A model generated the notes under the pieces. That model was given only the letters and a program-made list of their open reading frames with translations, was not told where the DNA came from and searched no databases. Below are positions 16,263 to 25,308 of a DNA stretch of 55,407 nt, one piece after another. Numbering within the stretch: the stretch's first letter is position 1; each line of letters starts with the position of its first letter. The DNA is from Mesorhizobium sp. GbtcB19 (lineage in GTDB: Bacteria > Pseudomonadota > Alphaproteobacteria > Rhizobiales > Rhizobiaceae), in the NCBI RefSeq assembly GCF_019091085.1, contig NZ_JAGXJY010000028.1, positions 1 to 55,407 on the forward strand, read 5' to 3'. A program made the translations under genes and the position numbers.

Positions 16263-17267
16263 TCAAAGGTTCTCGGCGGTGAAGGTGATGAAGCGGATCG
16301 GCGGGTTGTCGACCGGCAGGTCGTGCAAATTGAGCGCGGCGAGCACCAGGTCGATGGCGCGGCGCGCCTGCGCTTCGGGCGCCTGGTCGAGCACGACATC
16401 CATCGTGCCCTCGCGCAAACCCCGCGTGCTGCGCTCGGTCAACTCATGGCCGACGAAGAAGATCTCGCGACCTCTGCCGTGCTTGCGCAGCACCTCGTTC
16501 AGCGCCGTGTTGGCGCCGCCGGCATTGTAGAGGCCGGCAAGGTTTGGCCAGCGCTTCAGCGCTTCGTGCAACTGCTCGGCATTGCGGTCGCCGTCGTCGA
16601 AACCGAACATAGCGGCGATCGGCTCGAAGTCCCGCCCGTGATCGATCAGGTAGTCGAAGAAGCCGCGCACGCGGTCGCGGTGGACGCGATAGATCTGGCT
16701 GTGGCAGATGGCGACCACCTTGCCCGGCCGCCGCTGCATCTTGGCCATCAGCAGCCCGGCCATGCGGCCGGCGGCGTAATTGTCGATGCCGACATAGGTG
16801 CTTTTCGGGCCCGAGATCTGGGTGACGATCTGTACCGTCGGGATGTTTTCCGCTTCGAGTTTTCGCAAGGCCGCGCTGACCAGCGGATGGTCGGGAACGG
16901 CAAGGATGAGCGCCGCGCGGCGCATCTCCGGTTCGAGGATGCGTTTTGCGATCGCCGCCGGGTTCGCCTCGTCGAGGAAGGTCCGGTGGACGGCAATGGT
17001 CCTGTCGAGCGTCGCGGCGATGCGCTCGAAGGCGCGCGACAGCCTGGCGAAGAAGGTCGCGTCGGGCCTGACCAGGATCACCTCGATGCGGATGACGCCG
17101 CGATGCGCCTCCGGAAGCCGGCGCGGATAATCCAGCGAACGCGCCGCCGCCACCACCTTCTCGACCGTTTCGGGGCGCACTCCGCCCCTGCCGTTCAGCA
17201 CGCGCTCGACCGTCGCCGTGCCGACACCGGCGCGGCGGGCGATATCGAGGAAGGTGGGCTTTGGAAT
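16263..17267 (-). CDS. LacI-family transcriptional regulator with non-canonical start
   Basis: The regulator has the LacI helix-turn-helix (TFLDIARRAGVGTATVERVLNGRGGVRPETVEKVVAAARSLDY). A type I periplasmic-binding-like sensor domain follows (VIRIEVILVRPD, GPKSTYVGIDNYAAGRMAGLLM, NLAGLYNAGGANTALNEVL, VGHELTERSTRGL). The HTH is essential, yet the frame contains no ATG, GTG or TTG between the upstream TGA (17342-17340) and the HTH. The first plausible initiator is an ATT at 17267 (IPKPTFLDIA), seven bases after GGAG. If only GTG at 17201 were used, the HTH would be lost. The likely ligand is a sugar, and likely targets are the binding protein and the PanB/hydroxylase pair downstream on the same strand. 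Confidence 0.8.
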   Translation of the reverse strand: MPKPTFLDIARRAGVGTATVERVLNGRGGVRPETVEKVVAAARSLDYPRRLPEAHRGVIRIEVILVRPDATFFARLSRAFERIAATLDRTIAVHRTFLDEANPAAIAKRILEPEMRRAALILAVPDHPLVSAALRKLEAENIPTVQIVTQISGPKSTYVGIDNYAAGRMAGLLMAKMQRRPGKVVAICHSQIYRVHRDRVRGFFDYLIDHGRDFEPIAAMFGFDDGDRNAEQLHEALKRWPNLAGLYNAGGANTALNEVLRKHGRGREIFFVGHELTERSTRGLREGTMDVVLDQAPEAQARRAIDLVLAALNLHDLPVDNPPIRFITFTAENL

Positions 17268-17339
17268 GGGCGGAGCTCCCGGGGTGCTTCGGCTGGAGCC
17301 TAGCCGTTCTGCCTTTGCCCGAGAAGATGGCCGGACAGG

Positions 17340-17645
17340 TCAGCGGTGCTTGCGCGGCGCGCTGATCTCCCGGTGAGCCTTCGACAGATTCACGCCAACC
17401 TCGTCGATCCGCTCGATAGCCTTGCCTGCCAGAACGAGAATCGATTGAAGAATCCGCAACGCGATCCAGCCCGCGGTTGCCGCGGCGGTCGAAAGGCTCG
17501 TTCTGCGCACGGCTGCCGCCCGATGAGCATGCTGTTTTTCGAGATAGCGGGCCAGCGCAATCTCATGCCGCTGCGGTGCACCGATGTCCCGCTCGCCGGG
17601 TTGATCGTTGTCATGCCAGATTGGCCATTCGCCTGGGCGTTGCAC
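17340..17645 (-). CDS. Hypothetical protein with one hydrophobic segment
   Basis: This 101-residue basic protein starts at a GTG with AGGAGG and suitable spacing. The middle third (TSLSTAAATAGWIALRILQSILVLAGKA) is an amphipathic to hydrophobic helix, possibly membrane-associated. The ends are rich in His, Arg and Lys. No family is recognised. It lies immediately upstream of the LacI gene on the same strand, so both may be on one transcript. Confidence 0.6.
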   Translation of the reverse strand: MQRPGEWPIWHDNDQPGERDIGAPQRHEIALARYLEKQHAHRAAAVRRTSLSTAAATAGWIALRILQSILVLAGKAIERIDEVGVNLSKAHREISAPRKHR

Positions 17646-17812
17646 GGGATCCTCCTGAGATGTCCAGTGCGGACAATCTGCTGGAGGCCCGTGAGAGACG
17701 CGCAGGAACCAGCGTGATCAAATCGTGAAAAATGCCGGACGCAAGAGATCGAGGTTGAATTAGCGGCAGCTAAGCGAAAGAATTGCCCCGATCATGGTCG
17801 GGGTGGCTTCGG

Positions 17813-19894
17813 ATGACGGTGCCGCATCTTCACCTGCTGGGTGGTTTCGACTTTAACGGCGTCGGGGCGACGGCTCCGGTCTTCAGCCGCAAGACGCGCG
17901 GCATGGTGGCCTATCTTGCGCTGCAGGCCGGCCAGGCGCAGTCGCGCGAGAAGCTGGCGGCGCTGCTCTGGAGCCTCAATGGCGAGGCCCAGGCGCGAAT
18001 GAGCCTGAGGCAGGCGGTGTCGTCCGTCCGAAAGGCGATGAGCGTCTCGGGCGGCGGGCGCTTCCTGACCGAGGGCGCGAACATCGCGCTTCACCTCGAC
18101 GATTTCGATTTCGATGTTGCGCGGTTCGAGGCGCTGGCGGCAAGCACCGCGCCCGAGGATCTCGAGCGGGCCGTCGCCGTCTATCGAGGCGACCTGCTCG
18201 ACGGGCTCGGCCTGCGGGAAGAGCCGTTCGAGGAATGGCTGCGGGTCGAGCGCGAGCGCCTGCGGGCGATCGCTGTCTCCGCGTTGGGCAGGCTCATCAA
18301 TCACTACACGGCCGCCGGTGATCCCGCCGCCTGCATACGGGCCGCCATGCGGCTGCTGGCGATGGAGCCGTTGCGCGAGGACGCCCATCGTGCCCTGATG
18401 CGAAGCTACGCGGCGCAAGGGCGCATCAACCTCGCGCTGAAGCAGTATGAGCTATGCCGCGACGCGCTGCAGCGCGAGCTGCGGCTGATGCCGGAAGCCG
18501 AAACGCGGAACTTGCATGAAGAGCTGCGCGCCCGCCGCGGCGCGCCGCCTGTCCGGCCCCCGGCTTCGAGCGCCGAACCCGAAGCCACGCGACCGCCGAC
18601 CCGCTATGTCAAATCGTCTGGCGTAAACATCGCCTACCAGGTCACCGGCGATGGGCCGGTCGACCTCGTCTATGTACCGGGCTGGGTCTCCAATCTCGAC
18701 CTTGCCTGGGCATCGCCGCGCTTCACGCACGTGCTGAAACGGCTCGGCTCCTTCTCGCGCCTGATCCGCATCGACAAGCGTGGCACCGGCCTCTCCGACC
18801 GCAATGTCGGCCTACCGACGCTGGAGCAGCGCATGGAAGACATGCGCGCCGTTCTCGACGCTGTCGGCTCCAATCGCACGGTGCTGTTCGGTAGCTCCGA
18901 AGGCGGACCGATGTGCATCCTGTTCGCCGCCACCTATCCGGAGCGCACCGCGGCCATGGTGCTCACTGGCGCTTACGCCAGAGGCATATGGTCGAAGGAT
19001 TACCCCTGGGCCCGAACGGTCGATGAGGTGCAACAGGATATCGACACCGTCGAGCGGCAATGGGGCGAGCCGGCCGAGATGCGCAACGCCGCGCCCAGCC
19101 TGATCGAAAACATGGTCGAGCGCGAGTGGTTCGCCGCCTATCTCAGGAACTCGGCCTCGCCGGCGGACGCGATCGCGCTCTGGCGCTGGGGCACCGAGAT
19201 CGACGTGCGCGACATCCTGCCGGCGATCCATGTCCCGACGCTGGTGCTGCAGAGGACCGGCGACCGCTGGGTGAAGCCGGAGGAAGGACGCTATCTGGCG
19301 GCGCATATCGAAGGCGCCAGATATGTCGAGCTTGTCGGCCGGGACCACGTGATCTGGGGCGAAGGCTGCGACGGCCTGATCGACGAGATCAAAGATTTCG
19401 TGACCGGTGCGCTGCCGGCGGCGCGAGCGGAAAGGGTGCTGATATCGGTGCTGGCGCTCGCCATCGACGGCGCGGCCGACGACGCGAAAGCCTCCGAGCA
19501 GGCCGACATCGTTCGCGACGAATTGCTGCTAGGCGGCACGGAGATCAGGCGGTCGCGCAGCAGGTTGCTGGCCGCGTTCCAGCGGCCGACGCGCGCGATC
19601 GAATGCGCGGTGGCCATCGCCAACCACCTGAGGCCAAACGGGCTCGACATTCGCGCGGCGATTCACATCGGCGAGTGCGAGGCGCGCGGCGGGGATTTTT
19701 CCGGCATCGCCATCGAGGTCACGTCGCGGCTCTTGGATCATGCCCGGCCGGGCCAGATCATTGCATCGCGAACGATACGCGACCTGGTCGTCGGCTCCGG
19801 CCTGACCTTCGAGGAACAAGGCGAGATGAAAGCAAGCGGCCTGCCCGGCGCGCTTCAGTATTTTGCCGTCACCGGAGCCCCGCCAGCCCTCTGA
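17813..19894 (+). CDS. BTAD regulator / alpha-beta hydrolase / cyclase-like triple-domain protein
   Basis: The 693-residue protein has three parts. The N-terminus (1-250) is an OmpR-like winged helix plus bacterial transcriptional activation domain (FSRKTRGMVAYLALQAGQAQSREKLAALLW; ALMRSYAAQGRINLALKQYELCRDALQREL), as in SARP regulators. Residues about 280-535 are an alpha/beta hydrolase with nucleophile Ser362 (LFGSSEGGPM), the acid in RTGDRWVKP and the His in GRDHVIWG, so the triad looks intact. The C-terminal 150 residues resemble a nucleotide-cyclase domain (AIHIGECEARGGDFSGIAIEVTSRLLDHARPGQIIAS) but lack the metal-binding Asp of the first strand (LALAIDGA), so it is probably inactive. The earlier in-frame TTG at 17783 is less likely. 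Confidence 0.82.
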   Translation: MTVPHLHLLGGFDFNGVGATAPVFSRKTRGMVAYLALQAGQAQSREKLAALLWSLNGEAQARMSLRQAVSSVRKAMSVSGGGRFLTEGANIALHLDDFDFDVARFEALAASTAPEDLERAVAVYRGDLLDGLGLREEPFEEWLRVERERLRAIAVSALGRLINHYTAAGDPAACIRAAMRLLAMEPLREDAHRALMRSYAAQGRINLALKQYELCRDALQRELRLMPEAETRNLHEELRARRGAPPVRPPASSAEPEATRPPTRYVKSSGVNIAYQVTGDGPVDLVYVPGWVSNLDLAWASPRFTHVLKRLGSFSRLIRIDKRGTGLSDRNVGLPTLEQRMEDMRAVLDAVGSNRTVLFGSSEGGPMCILFAATYPERTAAMVLTGAYARGIWSKDYPWARTVDEVQQDIDTVERQWGEPAEMRNAAPSLIENMVEREWFAAYLRNSASPADAIALWRWGTEIDVRDILPAIHVPTLVLQRTGDRWVKPEEGRYLAAHIEGARYVELVGRDHVIWGEGCDGLIDEIKDFVTGALPAARAERVLISVLALAIDGAADDAKASEQADIVRDELLLGGTEIRRSRSRLLAAFQRPTRAIECAVAIANHLRPNGLDIRAAIHIGECEARGGDFSGIAIEVTSRLLDHARPGQIIASRTIRDLVVGSGLTFEEQGEMKASGLPGALQYFAVTGAPPAL

Positions 19895-19900
19895 CCTTGC

Positions 19901-20731
19901 TTAGAACAGGAACGCGGCCGTGGCCGGATCAGGTCCCGTGCGGCCGTCACGCGCGTCCATACTCCGGACAGTCTGCATATCCTCGCCATCCAGTTCGAAA
20001 TCGAACACATCGAAATTACCGGCGATGCGCTCCTGGTGGACCGACTTCGGGATGACAACCAGGCCTTCCTGCAGGTGCCAGCGGATGATCACCTGCGCCA
20101 CCGATTTTCCGTGCTTCTTGGCGAGCTTCTCCAGCGTCGGATCGGCGAGCAGCCGGCCGCTGCCTAGCGGGCTCCAGCTTTCGATACGGATGTTGTGCTT
20201 GGCATGGAAGTCGCGCTTGTCGCGCTGCTGGAAGCGCGGGTGCAGTTCGATCTGATTGACGACGGGCGTCACACCGGTCTCACCGATGATGCGCTCCAGG
20301 TGGTCCTGGTTGAAATTCGACACACCAACCGACTTGATGCGGCCGGCCTTCTGCAATTCGACCAGCGTCTTCCAGGCCTCGACATATTTATCCTGGCTGG
20401 GCACCGGCCAATGGATGAGGAAGAGGTCGATCTGGTCAATGCCGAGCTTCTTCATAGTGTCGTCAAAAGCGCGCAATGCCGCGTCGCGCTGATGCGCGCC
20501 GTTGCGCAGCTTCGAGGTGATGAACAAGTCGCCGCGCAGAACGCCGGCCGCGCGGATCGCCTCGCCGACGCCCTCCTCGTTGCGATAACCCTCGGCGGTG
20601 TCGATGAGGCGATAGCCGGCGTCGATGCCCCAGCGCACGACCTTGGCGGTGATGTCCGGATCGACCTGCCACACGCCAAGCCCGATCTGCTGAATGGTCG
20701 AGCCGTCGTTCAATTTGAGCTGTTCGGGCAT
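19901..20731 (-). CDS. Aldo/keto reductase
   Basis: This 276-residue NADPH-dependent reductase has a (beta/alpha)8 fold. Catalytic residues are visible: Asp and Tyr in LIDTAEGYRNEEGVGEAI, Lys in LFITSKLRN, and His in LFLIHWP. The cofactor region near the C-terminus reads VVIPKSVHQERIAGNFDVFDFEL. It is closest in appearance to 2,5-diketo-gluconate reductase/YvgN-type enzymes. AAGGAT precedes the ATG at MPEQLKL. The gene is convergent with the fusion regulator, with six bases between the stops. Confidence 0.9.
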   Translation of the reverse strand: MPEQLKLNDGSTIQQIGLGVWQVDPDITAKVVRWGIDAGYRLIDTAEGYRNEEGVGEAIRAAGVLRGDLFITSKLRNGAHQRDAALRAFDDTMKKLGIDQIDLFLIHWPVPSQDKYVEAWKTLVELQKAGRIKSVGVSNFNQDHLERIIGETGVTPVVNQIELHPRFQQRDKRDFHAKHNIRIESWSPLGSGRLLADPTLEKLAKKHGKSVAQVIIRWHLQEGLVVIPKSVHQERIAGNFDVFDFELDGEDMQTVRSMDARDGRTGPDPATAAFLF

Positions 20732-21033
20732 GGGGGGATCCTTTTGGGAGGGAGGGTAGTGCCGACTATGTAGGCCATGGGTTGGGGAATGCCAGCCGGT
20801 GGCCGGGTACGGCTCCATTCTTCGCTATTCCAGACCGGAGCAAAAAGCGGAGCGACGCGTCGCACTGGTGCGCGCCACTAGCGGAGCCGGAGGTGCAAAC
20901 AGCTCATTCCCCGGAATGCCGGTAGCATGGACAGCGTCGTCGTCGACGTGATTATCAACAACGGAGTGCCTTCACCGGATGACTTTCCCGGCGATACCGC
21001 AGCCAATGTTATAGTGCGGATAGAAACAACCGG
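20732..21033. other. 302-bp gap without a recognised gene
   Basis: No protein-like frame, RNA gene or listed repeat family is seen here. The composition shifts from GC-rich on the left to AT-richer on the right (around 20930-21030), which marks the left border of the protease/repeat-protein island. Confidence 0.5.
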
Positions 21034-23931
21034 CTATCGGGCACAGCACGGCTGACCGTCAGAGTTCCACCGTTCATGACCAACAACCGCACCGGCCTTG
21101 TCGTAATTGGTCTTCTCTTTATACCAGCCAAGATCGGCACGGTTGACCGGCTTTCGATCCACATCGAGTGACTCCTCCTGGATCAGCCGCCCTAGAGAGT
21201 CGTATGAAAACCGCGTGATTGCCCTACCACTCTTCGCATTGATCAACTTGCCACTGGCATCCAGGAAGCGTCTCTCCACCAGGCGGTCCAGATTGTCGTA
21301 GCTAGAACTAATCGTTACTTGCCCACTCCCCGCCACTATGGGACTTCCGTCGACGCCTATGAAAGTGCTTTCAAGCTCGTTGTCTCGCGGGTCAAATTCT
21401 GACCGCCAGCCCGCATATCCATCCTTGCTTAAGATTGGCTCGCCGTTCCGCCCGAAATACATGCGCTCAATGATATTGCCTCGATCATCGAATTTGGTGT
21501 GGTAACCAGCAATCCCATCTTTCTTCAGGATCGGCGCTCCGTCCGTCCCGAAATAAGAGGTCTCTATTTCGTTTCCACGATCGTCAAACTTCGAACGCAC
21601 ACTGGCGTAACCAGAATTCAAAAGTACCGGCTTATCGTCAACTCCCAGATAGATAACCTCTATCTTGTTACCGCGATCGTCGAACTTTGATCGGTAACTA
21701 GCGAATCCATTCTTGATGACTATTGGCCTGCCGTCTTCTCCAAAAAAAGAACCTTCTATTTCATTGCCACGGTCGTCAAACTTCGAGCGCCAGCCAGCGT
21801 ACCCGTCGCTGGAGAGTGTTGGCTTGCCATCAACTCCAAAATAGGCAGTTTCAATCGAATTGCGATTGTCATCAAATTTATAGCGTACGATAGCGAACCC
21901 GGATTTTTTAGATACCGTCGCGCCATCCGCCGCAAAATAAGCGGTCTCTACTTCATTGCCGTGCTCGTCGAATTTTGAGCGCCAACCGGCATATCCGTCC
22001 TCAACCGCTATAGGCGCACCATCCAGCCCCAACAACGAAACCTCGACCTGATTGCCGATGTCGTCAAACTTCGACCTGCTACTTGCATATCCGAATTTCG
22101 TAATTATTGGCTCACCGTCGACACCGAAATAGTCGGCCTCGACTTGATTGCTACGATCATCGTACTTCGCGCTCCACGACGAATATCCATCTTCCTTCAA
22201 AATAACTGGGCGCCCATCAACACCGAAGAAAGCCACCTTCACTTTATTGCCCTGCGCGTCGAATGTAAGACGCACATCTGCAGCGCCAGATTTTTCTGAA
22301 TAAGGTTTTTCTCCGGTTAAATCAAAGTACGATTCCTCGACTCTGTAACTCCTACCGTCCAAACCAAACACCTGTTTTGCATATCCATCCTTGGTCAATA
22401 TTTGTTGGTTATTTTTTCCATAGAACGTATTTGTCACTTTGCTGCCACGTTCATCGAATTGTGATTTAACCGTTGTTACTCCTTTCTCATTGACAGCAGG
22501 GCGACCGTCGACGTCAAAATACGTGGTTTCAACGTCGTTCCCGTCCATGTCGAACTTGGAGCGCCAACCGGCATATCCATCCGTGGAGCGAGCCGGGGCG
22601 CCATCCACTCCGAAAAACCGCCTTTCAGTCAAATTCCCGCGTTCATCAAACGTCGAGCGCCAGCCCGCGACGCCGCGCTTGTTTAACATTGGTTCGCCGC
22701 TGGTCCCAAAAAACTTCATCTCGACTGAGTTGCCATGCGCATCCACCTTTGAGCGCCACGCTGAGTAACCGTCGGTGTGGATTGTCTTTCTGCCGATCTG
22801 ATCAAAGTATTGGCCCCCGACGAGTCGTCCGCCATCATATGAAATCTCGACCCGGGCGATGCGATTCTTATCGATCCAGACCTGGCCGTCGGGACCCAGG
22901 CGCGTCGCAGCGGTCGCTTGACCGGTCGTCGAGCGTTCATAGCGATACCCATACGCACCGCTTGAATTCGGGCGAGGCTTGTTGTCTGGACCTTTGAACC
23001 GGATTTCGCGATCCAAGCCGGAAAGAACGCCGTCGTCGTATCTGGTAAATTCGACAACCTCTATGCCACTGGTGCCGTGGCTACAGGGACGTTGGGCCGC
23101 GACAAACGTTCCTACGCTCTGCCCAAGGTAGTTCAGGCTTTCCACTTGGTTCCCGAACTGATCAGACAGCGTTTCACTTTGCAAACTTCCGTCGACGTTA
23201 TATTGGAAGCCCGCCGAGCACGCGCGACTCTCTGAGCATTCCTTAGTTGTTTCGTCCTCTATTACGCTATCAATGCCGGCGGCGGGACAACGCCCGGCCG
23301 CATTGACAAAGTCCACCGACTTCAACCTGCCCAAGCGCCCTGCATAATGAAAAAGATACGCGTTTCCTCCGGAAATGCTCGAGCCTTCGCGCACAGGCGA
23401 CAAGCCTTCCCAAATACCATTCCGTCGGGCGTAGCCGAGGAAGTATTTGGTGTGATCGCGAACAAAAAGGTCCCATCCAACCGTACCTACCAAAGCACAG
23501 ACGGCGGCGACAATTCCGACGCGAAGCCAGTTTCTATTGAAAAGCGTTCCAACATGCGCTTTGCCGGCCCTCGAGGCAGCAATGACAAACTGCGTAGGTG
23601 CCTGCAGTAAACTTCGCGGAACAACGTCCTGCCGATTCCCGCCTGCTGCGGACGCCTCCTCCGCGATCCGCGCGCATATGTCCTCGATTTCTGCCTTCTT
23701 CTCCTCCCCAACCGTCAGCCGCCTGAGCACAACGATGATCTCGCTGGCGGAGAGCAAACCAACTATGTGCACCGCGAATGGCTTAGCCGCACCCTCCCAT
23801 TGTATGCGATCGGCTACCGGCTTTCCGTTTACGACAGGATCGAGCTCGGTCCTACGATCCTCCTCCGTCTTGAAGGACGGCGTCAGCTCGACCACCACCC
23901 GGTCAAAGAGTTCAGTGCTCAAATTGGCCAA
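21034..23931 (-). CDS. Membrane-anchored protein with about 18 tandem 32-residue repeats
   Basis: The 965-residue protein has four parts. Residues 1-75 form a small compact domain (STELFDRVVVELTPSFKTEEDRRTELDPVV...FAVHIVGLL), which I compare, without proof, to effector-associated domains. Residues about 130-155 are one transmembrane helix (VGIVAAVCALVGTVGWDLFV). A Cys-containing linker follows (CPAAG, CSESRACSAG). From about residue 385 to the end run some 18 units of 32 residues, consensus YAGWRSKFDDRGNEIE-x-YFG-x-DG-x-P-(6x)-G, most conserved in the middle and degenerate at both ends. This is a beta-rich repeat related in style to YD/RHS-like or MORN-like units. The TTG start is two bases after the protease stop, so translation is coupled. 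Codon use and base composition are AT-richer than the neighbours. Confidence 0.88.
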   Translation of the reverse strand: MANLSTELFDRVVVELTPSFKTEEDRRTELDPVVNGKPVADRIQWEGAAKPFAVHIVGLLSASEIIVVLRRLTVGEEKKAEIEDICARIAEEASAAGGNRQDVVPRSLLQAPTQFVIAASRAGKAHVGTLFNRNWLRVGIVAAVCALVGTVGWDLFVRDHTKYFLGYARRNGIWEGLSPVREGSSISGGNAYLFHYAGRLGRLKSVDFVNAAGRCPAAGIDSVIEDETTKECSESRACSAGFQYNVDGSLQSETLSDQFGNQVESLNYLGQSVGTFVAAQRPCSHGTSGIEVVEFTRYDDGVLSGLDREIRFKGPDNKPRPNSSGAYGYRYERSTTGQATAATRLGPDGQVWIDKNRIARVEISYDGGRLVGGQYFDQIGRKTIHTDGYSAWRSKVDAHGNSVEMKFFGTSGEPMLNKRGVAGWRSTFDERGNLTERRFFGVDGAPARSTDGYAGWRSKFDMDGNDVETTYFDVDGRPAVNEKGVTTVKSQFDERGSKVTNTFYGKNNQQILTKDGYAKQVFGLDGRSYRVEESYFDLTGEKPYSEKSGAADVRLTFDAQGNKVKVAFFGVDGRPVILKEDGYSSWSAKYDDRSNQVEADYFGVDGEPIITKFGYASSRSKFDDIGNQVEVSLLGLDGAPIAVEDGYAGWRSKFDEHGNEVETAYFAADGATVSKKSGFAIVRYKFDDNRNSIETAYFGVDGKPTLSSDGYAGWRSKFDDRGNEIEGSFFGEDGRPIVIKNGFASYRSKFDDRGNKIEVIYLGVDDKPVLLNSGYASVRSKFDDRGNEIETSYFGTDGAPILKKDGIAGYHTKFDDRGNIIERMYFGRNGEPILSKDGYAGWRSEFDPRDNELESTFIGVDGSPIVAGSGQVTISSSYDNLDRLVERRFLDASGKLINAKSGRAITRFSYDSLGRLIQEESLDVDRKPVNRADLGWYKEKTNYDKAGAVVGHERWNSDGQPCCAR

Positions 23932-23933
23932 AG

Positions 23934-25073
23934 TTAAGTTCCGAGGCGCTTGTAGATGGCAGCCGCGTTCAGGCGGAGATCATCCAGGATAGCCGACATT
24001 CGTACCCCCTCGTTGCGCAGAAAGCGCCGCTTTGTAGCGGGTTCAGCAAGCTGCCCGCCCGCGTGATGCAGAGCTACAACTTCAAAATTATCGTTCAACA
24101 CGGGGGAACCGGAAGAGCCGGGCTCGGTACTGGTCGTGTACTGCACCACCAAATCATCTGCGTATTCGACAAAATTGTTCTGCATCGAAATCTTTTTGTA
24201 ACTGCCGCCCGGATGTTGGATGATCGTCACCCGGCCATCGCGAGCAACTGTCGCCGGCTTAATCTCAAGATGTCTTGCGGTGCTCGGCACGTCGGTCAAC
24301 TGAACAATCGCGTAATCGAGACTCTCTCGTGTGGCGTTCATCTCTGCAATCGGACTCATGTGGAATAGCCCACCGCTTTGTGCCCGAGCAGTCTGAACCT
24401 CCATCGATCTGCCCGTTCGATCGAGCTGATAGTTGAACTCGAAGACGCATTGCTTGGCCATTTCGGCATTTTCGATCACGTGCTGGTTTGTGATCAGCAA
24501 ATCCTCGGCGATCAGAAACCCGGTACCGGTCTGCGGTCCGCGCACGCGCACCACGGCACGAGAAAGGTCAAGTAGAACTTCAAGAAAACTGATATCGCGC
24601 AGTGTGTTTTCGCCGATAATTTTTTCTGCAATAGCTTCGTTGCTGTCCCGCCCTCGCCAGCCTGCTACGTCGCGGGCAGCAACAGGCTTGGTGGCAAAGG
24701 GATAACGTGCCAGCATGTCCCGCAGCCGATCGACGTCGTCGCCGCCACCAAGTCCGGCAATCAGCTTGTTGACGAGCACCCCCAAGGCTTCTCGGCCGGG
24801 CTGATCCTGGCCAAAGGTCATCAGGCGCTCGATGGTATGCACCGCCGTGCGACGAGGGCTCCCATCGAGGTCCAATTGCCCCATCAAGTCGAACTTGCGT
24901 GGCGAGCCGGCGAGTACATCCAACATAAAATCGATGCGATTACGGACGCTCAGCCAGTCAACCTGCCGCGTGAGAATGGCCACAAGGCCGTCAAAGTCAT
25001 CCTGTGAAAGCTGGATCGCCACCCGCGCATCCCACCCCGTTCGCCCCACAGTAGTTCTAATTCTAACCAGCAA
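23934..25073 (-). CDS. Trypsin-like serine protease with N-terminal helical (EAD-like) domain
   Basis: This protein of up to 379 residues has a helical N-terminal module (LSQDDFDGLVAILTRQVDW...ERLMTFGQDQPGREALGVLVNKLIAGLGG) of the type found in front of proteases and NTPases in bacterial conflict systems. A trypsin-like domain follows with an intact triad: His198 (LLITNQHVIENAE), Asp253 (SLDYAIVQL) and Ser321 (TEPGSSGSPVLND). No signal peptide is present, so it is cytosolic. The longest start is TTG at 25073. A GTG at 25022 (VAIQLSQDDF) would begin just before the helical domain and is perhaps more likely. It is the first gene of a two-gene operon with the repeat protein and has the same AT-richer composition. 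Confidence 0.88.
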   Translation of the reverse strand: MLVRIRTTVGRTGWDARVAIQLSQDDFDGLVAILTRQVDWLSVRNRIDFMLDVLAGSPRKFDLMGQLDLDGSPRRTAVHTIERLMTFGQDQPGREALGVLVNKLIAGLGGGDDVDRLRDMLARYPFATKPVAARDVAGWRGRDSNEAIAEKIIGENTLRDISFLEVLLDLSRAVVRVRGPQTGTGFLIAEDLLITNQHVIENAEMAKQCVFEFNYQLDRTGRSMEVQTARAQSGGLFHMSPIAEMNATRESLDYAIVQLTDVPSTARHLEIKPATVARDGRVTIIQHPGGSYKKISMQNNFVEYADDLVVQYTTSTEPGSSGSPVLNDNFEVVALHHAGGQLAEPATKRRFLRNEGVRMSAILDDLRLNAAAIYKRLGT

Positions 25074-25308
25074 GTAAAAACAAGTGCGTATCGCCCGACT
25101 GTAATAGCCTGCAGCGACCTCGGCAGGCGCATCAGCGAGTTATGCAGGCCGTTCGCACGCCGCTCCACTACCATTCCGAGTTTCCTGAGATAGAACCCGC
25201 AGGTCGCGAGGCTTTCGTGTGGCCCATTTCGACGTTGTTGCGCGACCAATGGACGAAGCACTTCGTACACCGCACCTCGGTTTCGCAGTAGCGCAGCGAA
25301 CCGGCACC

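Noticed and set aside
21040..22780. Regular 96-bp periodicity considered as a CRISPR-like or satellite array
   Set aside because: The units are in frame, encode a conserved 32-residue repeat and have no unique spacers, so this is a protein repeat.
25074..25308. Possible transposase or integrase remnant at the right edge of the AT-rich island
   Set aside because: Frames on both strands were read, and none shows a recognisable motif. It is left as a 235-bp gap without a gene.
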